From the NCBI RefSeq assembly GCF_035083965.1, contig NC_089724.1, positions 19,424,974 through 19,488,973 on the forward strand: a stretch of 64,000 bases of DNA, in the 5' to 3' direction. This document shows, one piece after another, positions 49,701-59,856 of this stretch. Below the pieces are notes generated by a model. The model had not been told where the DNA came from. It made no database searches and was given only the letters and a program-made list of their open reading frames with translations. How positions within the stretch are numbered: position 1 is the first letter of the stretch; each line of letters starts with the position of its first letter. The translations under genes were made by a program, and so were the position numbers. Source of the DNA: Branchiostoma lanceolatum. Taxonomy: Eukaryota; Chordata; Leptocardii; Amphioxiformes; Branchiostomatidae.

Positions 49701-52700
49701 AGTTTAGTGGATGAATTAAAGCTATATCAAAATGAAGTCGCTTTTTCCTTCCTTAGACCACCCCTTCCTAAAGTCGCACCCACGTGTCCGTAACTGAACC
49801 AACGAAGTTCCTGGACGACCCGATCAAGTTACCATAACCGCTACAATTAACACAGGTTCGAAGATTTTACGCCTCTCCAAAATAGTCAAAGTTTCTCGTT
49901 TGTCTTTTTTGATTGTAGTTCATCAATTATTTAAATAATATTTGATATAACATCACATCACATGTGTCCATTGATGACTTCCTGTTACTCTACGGCGAGC
50001 GTGACTAGCATATAGAAAATATACTAGTATAACTGCGAAAACACAGACGGACAGACCAAAAACGATACCTGTCTGATAAACCACTAGGTAGACCGCCTCT
50101 GAACTCTACTTCCCATCACTTCCACAAGTCTATCCTTTGTGGTGACACCATCTTCCCACTCACTTCCGGACACACACCAACATTAACAAACAGACCGAAA
50201 AGATTCCGTACACGGAGCAAGAAGGTATCAGTGGAACGTATGCAAATATGTTGTGCTCAAATACGATCTTGGTCACTTGTACTTGCCTTGTCACATAAGA
50301 TCACTTTAAATCACAAATTTCCCTCAAAGTTGTAAACAACATATTATTCATCGTACCTTGTCAAGTCGGACAACTCTATCGCAGCTTGTCTCCGCCATCC
50401 CTATGACACACACAACAACAAATAAAACAGTTAAATGCACAATAGACTAGAAACGCGTTTTAGCGTAATTTTTGTCTGGAAAAATTGTAAGTAGGTGACA
50501 CAATTTGAGGAGTGAACATGACATTTCCTGGTCTGAGCTCGAGTATGACGTGATTCAGGAGAGGAAACGGGGATGACCCCATGTTTTGTGTCTGTACCAT
50601 GATCTGCCACTGTGATAATGTTGATGCAGCCCAGAAGGTCTCTCTCCGCCAGCCCGTCCATGAGCTGTGCCATGGTGCAGTCAATCTCCTCAAGAGACTC
50701 CCTTATCTGTCATGGGAGGGAGAAAATAACTTTGGAGCAGAAGTTTGTCAAGTAGGGATGTTTATCAACCAAAACGCGTAATCCGATGGCATGACGTCGT
50801 CACTAAAATAAAAAATAAAATAAAAATTTATACTGATTTTGACCAGTGATAACACATCCATTAGGTTAAATCCTCGTTTTTCTGCAAGTTAGCCTTAAGC
50901 TTTTGTTTGAATATTTACCATAACATTTTTGAAATTAATACATGTATAAATGTTTTATACTTCTTTTGAGTTGGGTCCATATATGTGCCCTGTCGTGTCC
51001 ACCTGCGAGAAGTACAGCGTCAGGAAGGACGGCCTGGGGATGTTGGAGAGAAATGCGCATGTTGCCAGGTAATATCACCGTTACGTTGTACATCACTGCC
51101 TTACAAACATTTAAAGACTGGTAAAAAGTCACACCAAGGGTTCTAATGAGTAAAGAGAAATACGCAGTACCTTTCATTCTCGGGTAGCTCTAACCACTTC
51201 AAAATCTGATTCACTCGGTCCTCATAAGCAACGCTCCTGTGGAATAAAAGCATATGGATGAAGCTATTATCATTACTGTTTAATCAAGATTTTCCAAATA
51301 TCACCCCGGCCCACCCTCCCTCAGTTCTGTGAATCTCTTTCGATAATATCAAGCGCCAAGTGTTGTGCTGGCGGTGGTGCAAAGTTTGCGTAGGTCGAGC
51401 TATCCTAACACGTCAGACCTCCTACCCATCGTATCTCCTGTAGTAGTCAGGGTACATGCCCTCAACCTTGACGTCCGAGCCGGGCCAGAAAAACGTCCCT
51501 GACCGCTTACCCTGCTTCTTCACTGTGTTCCACAGCTGGAAAATACAAGTCAGTCATGGATAAGCGGGTATACTGACTGTAAACCTCCAATTTATGTGAA
51601 TCTAAAAACTGTACATGTATATTGGATTTTTTTAGCAAGGAGGGCGACACCAGGAGGAGTCTTTAGCGTAGTACTGTTGTAATAACATTCAGATTGGACT
51701 TATTACAAATATGAACTATAAAGCTGTAAGGAAAAACTGCTACTGAAATTCCGATTAGTTCCCCATACATGTCGACACACTACAGGGTATACAGTATACG
51801 TCATATCGCCGTTCTACTTACTGGTTCTCCTCCCCACCAGGCAGGGACGAAAGACTCGTTACAGCCCAGGCAGAATGACGTGTTGAAGACAGGATCGTAC
51901 ATGTTGTTTTCAGTAATCCCATTGGACTCGCCATACAGTCCCTGGAAATCAGTCGGGACAATCATTCACCAAGTGGACGCTAGCCTCCGATCAGTTGAGG
52001 TAGTTTTGTGGAAACAACAGCTTAACAGAATATGACCAAATTGGTCTACTGGAAAACTTTTTTCTACATGGCCCACCAGCTTACTATAACGTTAACAGAA
52101 CTCCAAGATTGATCCGTGATCACAGAGGACAAACTGACGATAAAACGCGCTTACCGTGACGATGGTGTAGTGGTTGGGGAATGTCACCGTTGGGAACTGG
52201 GAGTACATGTAGGGTGCATGGACACCGCACCTGGCTAGGGTGAACAATGAAACAAAATCCGCAACATCAACTGCAAGTTGGTTAAAGAAATATTGCACAA
52301 ATGAACTAGAAATAAGCTTCGAAATGAGAACGCTTTAGTCTGGCTTACTTGTCCTGGATTCTATTTATTTTTATCTATCAATCTTTAGGTTGGTCCCTTT
52401 AGTTAACTTAGGGAGCCCTTACACAAGATAACGCCAATCATAGCAAATCAGGCTACAAAATAATAACTTAACATAAACTGAATGAGTAATCCATTCACAA
52501 TCATATAACATAAAACACTAACCATCAATCATACGATCATTCGTAATGCACAGTTTTATAGAGTTCATTCGTATGGCCTCGTGTACCCGTACATGTATTG
52601 TTCTGAAAGGTATCAAGGTATACTCACCCATCCGACCGATGGTGGGGGTGATGTTCCGGAGGAGATATTCTGCTTTGAAGCCATCGATAGAGATCAGGAG

Positions 52701-53702
52701 AACAGGCGGCTCCGAGTAACTGTGGAGGAAACGGAAAAGAAACATGGTTAAACAGAACAAAACGACATCTTAAAATGAGTTAATCATTGCATCCTTGCTG
52801 TGTAACTTGACACGTCCCTAAATGGAGTGGTAGGACACGCCTCCCTCTAAATGCCGTCCTTCCCAGATCATGACGGTGTTCTTTACTGTATCCAAAGCCG
52901 GTCCATTTCGGACCGTCGTATTTAAAGCTCTCTTGGCATCTCTGATACAGTTGCGACAGTGGTCTGTCGACTCTGTCCTAACTATGGTACCGTACTCCGT
53001 CCCAATCCCTGTGCCGGTGTTCTTACCCGGCCGGACAGCGGGGTCCGTCGGTGCTGATGCACGGCTCCTCCAGCCATGCCCCGCGGGGACACTGGAAGCC
53101 TTTGTCACCTGTAGATGACAAGAACACGAGATGAAGCGATCTTACATCTTCTCCGAAACAGAATGATATGTTAAGTTTCAAATGAAATTCAATGAATTCA
53201 ATCAAACAAAAACGATAAATGCATCATAAGATGTTGTGATGCGGTCTGTATTTTTGAAATTTTGTTCCTCGTTCCATAAAGACGAGCTAGATCAATGTTG
53301 TTCCAAGTACATTTGTAGTTTGATCCGTTAGCCGCCATTTTCTCACCTGATTTTCGAAGTCCAAGGCCTAACCCAAGTCCAAGTAGTAGACATAGGAGGG
53401 ATACCTAAAACAAGAAGGTCTGTTATAAGAATGATTATACTACTACCAGTAGTCCAGTACTGAATTCTACATCCTTTTCTATGTCAATAAGTCTGTCATC
53501 TAAGATGATGTTATTTTAACAAAATCTGCGTATATAAGTAAGAACGTTGTGTATACGTGCTTGATCTAATAACAACATGGATAGCGTATAGTATGATTTC
53601 TGGGCAATCAGTTAGTGAAGTGGCCACACCCACCACTATCAGACCAGCAATAAGTCCCTTTCTTAGAGCCGTCTTTGTTGGTTTGTCTTTATCACTGGCC
53701 AT
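43767..53702 (-). CDS. ENPP1/3-like: ENPP1/3-like ectonucleotide pyrophosphatase/phosphodiesterase, 24 coding exons, about 768 aa
   Basis: Exons in coding order: 53702-53634, 53404-53347, 53108-53027, 52719-52628, 52234-52155, 51941-51822, 51535-51426, 51236-51171, 51033-50961, 50706-50598, 50400-50357, 47885-47804, 47515-47484, 47251-47130, 46660-46582, 46486-46399, 46113-45914, 45792-45738, 45620-45472, 45213-45143, 44945-44862, 44553-44421, 44316-44148, 43907-43767. ENPPs hydrolyse extracellular nucleotide or phosphodiester bonds. It is a type II membrane protein: a short cytosolic N terminus, then a transmembrane helix (about residues 16-40). All seven expected catalytic residues are visible: Asp in ISIDGF, Thr in TFPNHY, Asp and His in VDTTGH, Asp-His in ADHG, His in AHGYDN. 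The C-terminal nuclease-like domain keeps an EF-hand-like loop (DWNVDGTRD). PAWWGGEP and FFWPGSD fit ENPP1/3. No somatomedin-B domains lie between helix and catalytic domain. An in-frame TAG lies 30 nt before the ATG. The exon 19/20 junction is one base out of phase as drawn. Confidence 0.93.
46867..47076 (-). mobile_element. MITE-like element, family B, copy 2, in an ENPP intron
   Basis: The ends GCGCCCTCACGTTCATCGTA and TACGACGAATGTGACCGCGC are inverted. The interior (CTTGGGATAGCCGTGCATGT, CTTGTTACCG) is the reverse complement of the 8033-8236 element. It sits between ENPP exons 14 and 15, leaving splice sites intact. Confidence 0.75.
47692..47765. repeat. Pyrimidine-rich low-complexity tract in an ENPP intron
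   Basis: The plus strand is a run of CTT/CCTT/CTCT words (ACTTACTTCCTTCCTTC). It lies just downstream, in the coding sense, of ENPP exon 12. Confidence 0.6.
48468..48474 (+). promoter_or_regulatory. TATA box of CENP-B-like gene 2
   Basis: TATAAAG lies 58 bp before the ATG, collinear with the TATA box of copy 1 but in diverged surroundings. Confidence 0.6.
48526..49485 (+). CDS. CENP-B/Tigger-type DNA-binding protein without transposase core, copy 2 (319 aa)
   Basis: This is a paralogue of the 41553-42560 gene, antisense within ENPP intron 11. The first 140 residues differ from copy 1 at only a few positions (for example VIEEYEK for [20 protein letters not shown] for GSYREDKAVVQRR). The last 50 are also nearly identical. 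The acidic Ser-rich linker is shortened by several indels and much diverged, but keeps SRHATPD, ESPAT and the [11 protein letters not shown]-like site. Retention of an intact frame and of both end domains, with a freely changing middle, argues for a functional nuclear protein. Transposition of a non-autonomous element is less likely because the copies share promoter and 3' region but no terminal inverted repeats were seen. Confidence 0.88.
   Translation: MATRSNVKRKCLMLSQRIQVIEEYEKGGRSSRSLAKEFGVGKTQIENIIKRKREHLDDFANNTPETQKRRRYTGYEEINELCWEFYCDRTSQGKSTNGPMLQGAALTFAKDLGVTGFKASNGWLESFRKRHNISTIGKSSGNYREDKAVIRRRGQEVSSTTDGQVHTALDLSIDNSRNENSESQDSCQLDNALLGNLEQNGPGFTSRHATPDMFNVTSSNTESPATSHSTNEREDGDTHAATLPVMVKEEPEESEGQWQEDNCDGDIPTGPIKNFSMAIKAVNEVKLFCLNEGLGSEMFTLYELENRFISLWMNKRTGK
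49715..49720 (+). terminator. Poly(A) signal of CENP-B-like gene 2 (ATTAAA)
   Basis: ATTAAAG occurs 230 nt after the stop, homologous in position to that of copy 1. Confidence 0.5.
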
Positions 53703-53802
53703 GGATGCTGGGGATTCCACAAACTGTTCCTACAAAGTCCTTTCTGTCTGAAAGAACAACAATGAAAAGTCAGTGTGTCACAACAATAAATACATACATA
53801 CA

Positions 53803-53833
<31 letters not shown>

Positions 53834-56800
53834 CATACATACAGATATATAAACATACACTTGAAACGCTACCATAAAAATAATCTTCTTCAATGGCGAA
53901 GGTAACAAAGACATCGTGATTCTAAATATCAGTCCAACAGAGGAAAATGGAGATTTCAATAGGGGGAGGGGAGGTGCATTGCATTCGATGATACGCTACT
54001 AAAATAGATTCATAATCGGAACGCTGACATGTGCATCGAGGACAAACCCAACGTCAATACTATTTATGATATATGCATATCAACATGAACTCACATTGTA
54101 TCGTTTCAATGGACCTTAACGTTGCAGGTATCGACTGCACAACGTATTTCCTTCGGCCGTCACAATCCGCCACATTATCATGGCAGGCAGCAGAAGTTGG
54201 TAACATAATCTCCCTGCATGTGCTCTGGCCTTGTACATGTGACGTTGGGCACCACAGCGGGCACACGGTACAATAACAGAGGCAAAAGGAGCGGGCCGAA
54301 GGACGGAGAGGGAAGATATATGTGGCATTTACATCAGATATTATATACGATGTGATTTACGGTATGATTAACTTTATTTATTGCCATTTTTGACTGACAA
54401 ACTGATAGGATAATGAGGACACTGTTACCAGCATTGGTTATTTTATTAGGCCATGTTGATTGGATTATATGGATGACATCCGCACGCGCATCAATTTTCG
54501 GCCGTTTCCTAGAATAAATAAAAAGTTTTCGACTATACTCTAAATCTCACAAAGCAGCTGCAAAATGATCAAATATATGGCCTTACTTCACGAAAATGAC
54601 AATATTCAAAACAATGGACCTCTAGACCTTTATTGGACATGCTACAATAAAGCATTCTCCTTTGAAGACCGTGAAAAGGTTAACATTTAAAGTTGTCAGC
54701 TTTTGACAGAATTTTTTTTCAAATAAATATGTAAAAACATGGTTCTAAGGGCAATTGGCAATAAACATTATATTAGCAGCTTACAACATGTGCTAAGAAA
54801 CTCATCTATTAATGTAAAACCATTTTGCTTACAACACGAACAAATGCACTGCAAATAAAAGACCATAAAAAGACACGGCTTTTGTAAATCGAGGGCGACT
54901 TCAGCTAGTTACAGCTGCATTTCTTTACAGGTACATATCGTTAATGTACTAGAAAAGTACTATTGGGGAGGGGGTATAAGATTGCTGTTTCTTTTAGATC
55001 AATAGATCTTTGCATTTTCCAGTTGCTTATTTGATCCCATTATATATGCGTCTTCCTAGTTAGTTTACTTCACCAACTCTATGATCAGACGGCTTTTGGG
55101 TGTAAGTTTTATTTTCTCTAATCTACAGGTGCGTATCATGCTCCCCACCCGCTGTTCTGTCCCCAAACACGCTTTGTGCCTAGATCGTGTGTAAAAAAGG
55201 CTTTAGATTTCATTTTTTTCAACGTTACTGCGTACATATACAGCACAGTAAGTTGAAAAGTGTATCCAAAGTTTGTTTATCGTTCGTGCGAACTCCAGGG
55301 GTCATTTATTCACAGTTGCTGTCTTTACAAAGGGCGTGGGATCAATAGTTGAATGAATGACCAGCTCTGATTCAATTGGTTTCTTTAAACATTTACCCAA
55401 TTGGCCAACAACGGCGGTGTGCTTCAAGCACCTAAGCACACAAGTGCGTCCCTATGACCCTTTCAGAACAGTAGCTCGAGAAATGCTTGACAACCAGCGT
55501 AACGTTAACTTTCTAATCTAAGATTTGGTAGCTTTAAATAGAAGCAGTGAAACCAAATGGACATGTAGAAATGTGGTACATGGTCAGTTTGAATTTAAGC
55601 CCTTCCAATAGGCGACCCATACATGTGCTTTTTTACTTGCATCAAATCCTTTGCCAATACTCTGGCCTGTGACGGAACGTTTTTTAAGTCACAGGGGATG
55701 ACATTTCCTTACGTCTTATTATGAAATTTACAGCTTTACATTTTTCTTTAACTTGTAGACATTTATCTTACTCAACTGTCAGTGTTAACGGTCCAGTTAG
55801 TAATGTTTTGAGATCAAACAATGCATCGAAATAACCTGAAGCGAACGATCATGAATACATGTACTTTGACCCACCTGGCGTGGCTTTGATTTTAGCCAAG
55901 TGCATGGTTTACTCTGAGAAACAGTACTTCAGGTTAAGTGACCGACAACGTAATAAATCCATCCACGTCATGAAGATAACCATATCCTCACCTTTGTCAC
56001 GGGTAGGTACAACAGAGCAACTGGTCAAGTAAACAGCCGCAGAATCTGCCGCTATAGCGCTAGTCTGATGTGGTAAGAGAAAATGTGAACTCAGCCAAGA
56101 AGTTGGCAAACAAGGAAACAACTATATATATACTGGGGACGTTTCATTACGTACTGTCGATATGCGGAGGAGGGGAAATAAAACAATGCTTACTTCAAAC
56201 TAGTGACTCTCCAAATAGTTTTATTTCAATATTTTTCATCTGATTCCTAACTCATCACGTTTCATATCCTTTAATGCATGTTATATCGCGATATATCAAG
56301 CGAACATGAAGACCCAACCTTCAGTGGTTCATCCCCGAGTGAGCGCAGCTGGTGTCGCCTCAAATCAGTCTATAACCTACACGTGAGGGGTGCGTGTTTC
56401 TTATATGGCCTGCGTTTAAGAATCATTCACTATTTTCGTCCCTTTTCAGTATAGTAGTATTTATCCTTTAAAAGAGAAATTGAGTGAGATCTGGAAAGTA
56501 TTGATTCATGACACGATGGTGACAAACAAGAAATAAACCAGACTGATGTCTTTTTTCAAGACACCGTACATGAACATGTACATTAGGAGGGCCAGGTACG
56601 CGTGGTCTAATGGTGAAAAGCTGTGTGATAACGTCGTATTTCCTGGTCCATACCGGCATGGACTGCCCGGGTGAGGTCTTTACGGTTCAATGGTAGGTTC
56701 AATGGTAGGTCAAAAAGTGGGAGTTGGGTCGGGAATGAGATTGTCATTACAAGCCCATGAAGCCTATTCTATTGAACAATGAATTGAAAGAAATCATCTC

Positions 56801-57562
56801 AAAATAATTCAGCTGACCTGTTGTTACTCCCGATCATCCACATGCGCTGCGGGGTCTGCTTGCCAGGTGTGCAACTTCAAAAGTCAAACCGTAAACTGCA
56901 CAGTGTTATACTAAGTTATTCTTGTCTATCCAGTATTTTTTAATCATTTGGAAAAGTCAAAAAGGCTACTGTGCGTGGCCTTACATTGCTTTTCAAATGG
57001 ATCTGTCATAATATTACCTGTAGTGTGAACAAAAGGAAAACAAGACTGTTTGATTAGGACCATGTACTTTGAACTCAATAATTGAAACAAACCTACAATA
57101 CATGCAATGAATGTTTTATTTTCTGACTTTCTGATTTTAAAAACTTGAATTATCGCAGTTGTGTTTACAGATAACCAGTTTCTTGCTCTTTGGTGCCAAC
57201 TATAGTTAAAGAAATACTTTTTGGTAAACTATTAACTTAACGTTACATGACGCTAAAACAACAAGTAGGCGTGTTTGCACTAGGCTAATGGATGTCAAGA
57301 GCACTTCAAAGCAAGTCGTGGGGCTATGTAAGCAACAAAACTGCACAGAACCACCTCCTGGCTGATTTACTTTGAACTACCTCAACAAGGTACATACCCC
57401 ATGTTACAACTAGTACCGTTAGCAAGGAAAGTAAACAAAACTACATGTAGTTATGTTGAAGTAGGGTTGTATCAAGATCCAAGATAACTTTTCTTTTAAT
57501 GGAGTACTCGCATCTATACTTTATCATGAACTTTTCACTTCTACGCACACACAAAAAAACAG
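53703..57562. other. ENPP 5' region and intergenic space to MRPS18C
   Basis: An acceptor (TTCTTTCAG ending at 53748) precedes 45 nt of leader before the ENPP ATG, so at least one untranslated 5' exon must lie upstream. I could not place it. No other gene was recognised. ATTAAA on the minus strand (57495-57500) could end MRPS18C. Confidence 0.5.
53791..53842. repeat. (CATA)n microsatellite
   Basis: About 12 tandem CATA units with one interruption (CATTACATAC). It lies 43 bp upstream, in ENPP sense, of the acceptor of the first coding exon, in the usual branch-point zone. Confidence 0.95.
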
Positions 57563-59502
57563 TTAATTATTTCTTTTCCACTTAAACTTCTTGGGCAGAT
57601 CCTTGAGTGGAAGGTCCACCGAATCGTCCCTCATGTTTGCAACCCCCGTGTCTTGTAAAGCTGGGGCAGAGAAAATCTTGGGATCTTTCCAGTAGATGGG
57701 GTCTTTGTGCATCACAGGGAGGAAACCTGGAAGAAACAAAAGAAACAGTAAAACACATTCCCCTCATTTATATCACTGGTGTGTATGGGAAGTTACAGTA
57801 TAAGATGTGAGAAAATACTACAGATATATAAGATCCTCACCAAGGTGCTGAGCATTCCTGATTTGCCTCTCCACCTCCTCCTGTTTCTTGTCACACAGGC
57901 CTGTGATGTGGCGGCCATAGATGCGCCCCGTGTATGGAGACAGAAACTGGGACAGAAGCTGGGGGTTCTGGGGGGTGGAAAGAGAGGGCACAACATGTTA
58001 AACACCTACAGAGTTTGTAGAGCAATTTTCCTGCTTTGAATATTTAATTCTTTCTTTCTTTTTCACATCTGTTGTTGTTTTCACAGAGAAAACATGTCCT
58101 ACCAGCACCCAAAACATGTAGATAAGTTTGATCAGCATATTGTAATTTCATAGATAATAGTTTAATACAACAAGAAAACTAACCTTGTATGAGAGCTCAA
58201 CATTACACAGGATACACCTCTTGACTTCTTCCTTGTACGGGTCCTCCATCCTTCTTTGAGGCTGGAAGAACAGAACAGTTTAACAAAATGTACTGCACAT
58301 CTACTACTACTTTCTCAACTACATAGACATGTACATATTAGTGTCTGCCATGCTCTAAAAATGTTTTACCTGATTATCAACACACATATTTGGCTCTTTC
58401 ATCTAACTTATAAGCAAAAAAAAGTGCTCTTGCATACAAATGAACATCCTTGGCCTAACTCCTGTGTGTCAACATATGTTGGTACTGTATTTTTCCTGTA
58501 GAGTGTTTAAGGTTATACTTCAACAGGTAAAACAATCTCCTGAACAGAGTAAATCTTAATTTTGTCTGCTCATTGCTTAACTCAGGCAATTTGACTGAAG
58601 CTGGCTACATACAGTTAGCAACAAAACATTTAATCTGCTTAATTAGCAACATATCTAATGACTGTCACTTTTTTCCATAATGATACTTATTTTACAGCAA
58701 ATAAAATTTTACAGTAAAATCTCTACCATATCTGTGTCTTCTATTTCAACATTGGTGTTATCATCTGAGGTCTGGTGTGGAGTGTCTGTACTGAGACAGT
58801 GATGAGGAAGCTGGAGACATCCTGGCAGAACTGTGGACATGTCAATAAAACAAAATTGACATTTATTTCTATGGTTCTTTCTAACTCTAAGGCAAATCAG
58901 ATGACATTGTAAGTTAAACTATGTGACATGAGGACAAAGTTAACACAGAAAAACGTATTCAAGTTTTTCTGCACGTTTTGTTATTTTCATTAGTTTCAAA
59001 TACATGAACCTGTAACGTCAATAACCAAATACGTTATACAGGGATATATACATGTAATGTCCTTGTAATAATACATAGCACATATACGTGTATCGACAAA
59101 AGCCAAAAAAGCTACCCAAAAGGAGCCAGCTTGACAGATAAAAGCAGTGGTTTTTGTTTTGTAAACTTACTTAGATATATGCAATTATCGTAATATCTCT
59201 ATAAACCCTGAAATTTTAGTGAACGTTGAAAATGTGATGGAGATAGTTGGGAAGGTCGATAACGGAACGGAAAGAAGAGGGCCATGGACGGTTCAAAAAT
59301 TTTGGGGTGTCTCATACTTTTTCTCAATTAAACATTAGATATCGTACCCCAAGACTTGGAACCGTTCCTTTTCTCTTCCTTCATATGTTTATCTTCCACA
59401 CTAGTATATCATTGCGCCCTTACCTTGTCCTTGAACGCCAGAAATTGCGGTGAAACTTTTCCTAACGCTGACCACGGCTCGTCTCGCCACGACGGCAGCC
59501 AT
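57563..59502 (-). CDS. MRPS18C: Mitochondrial small-subunit ribosomal protein bS18m (MRPS18C), 180 aa, five exons
   Basis: Exons in coding order: 59502-59424, 58821-58727, 58261-58184, 57967-57841, 57726-57563; all phases agree. The N terminus is Arg-rich without acids ([17 protein letters not shown]), as expected of a mitochondrial targeting peptide. About 40 variable residues follow, then the S18 domain: [34 protein letters not shown] and [17 protein letters not shown]. It belongs to the small mitoribosomal subunit. Three cysteines (CILC and TGLC) sit where human bS18m helps bind an iron-sulfur cluster. Human MRPS18C ends soon after KDPKVC; here that Cys is replaced (PKIFSAP) and about 35 residues extend the tail. 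It is head to head with ELMOD3. Confidence 0.95.
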
Positions 59503-59856
59503 GTTTCTGACCTCTGGGTCACGGAAGGTGAAAGGTCAGTGCATGTTTTCAAAATGGCTGCAGCTTGAAACGGTTTTATGGTGAGTTTCTTTGATATATC
59601 ACCGTTTGTCCTTAGATGTGCGATAGAAACGCTAATAACGCTAACGTTAACGTTAACTTGTGTTTGAGTAGGATGCCACAATACGTGAGTTGAATTTTTG
59701 CCAACTAGTGAGGTAACAAACGCGGTAATCTTTCAGCATAAGCAAAGTATGATGTCAAGTTCCATGCCAGCTTCAAGTTATGCTAACAGGTGTCATCCTT
59801 GTAACATTCACCACATGTTTGTTTTGTTGCAACAATTGTAGATACACTCTTGGAAG
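59503..59856. promoter_or_regulatory. Bidirectional promoter region between MRPS18C and ELMOD3
   Basis: Only 354 bp separate the two divergent start codons, so both 5' leaders and promoters must share this space (or extend into the genes). No TATA box is obvious for either. It contains the palindromic run GTTAACGTTAAC (59646-59657), preceded by CGCTAATAACGCTAAC. Confidence 0.6.

Larger units (their letters stand above)
48178..49922 (+). repeat. Duplicated segment, copy 2 (with CENP-B-like gene 2), inside ENPP intron 11
   Basis: Homologous to 41207-43332 minus the copy-1 insertion. The whole duplicated unit fits within the 2.47-kb intron between ENPP exons 11 and 12 (47886-50356). Confidence 0.8.

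Noticed and set aside
53702-53751. Plus-strand reading that looks like the ENPP1 membrane segment start (YKVLSV)
   Set aside because: It is on the wrong strand relative to all ENPP exons and is followed at once by a stop; coincidence.
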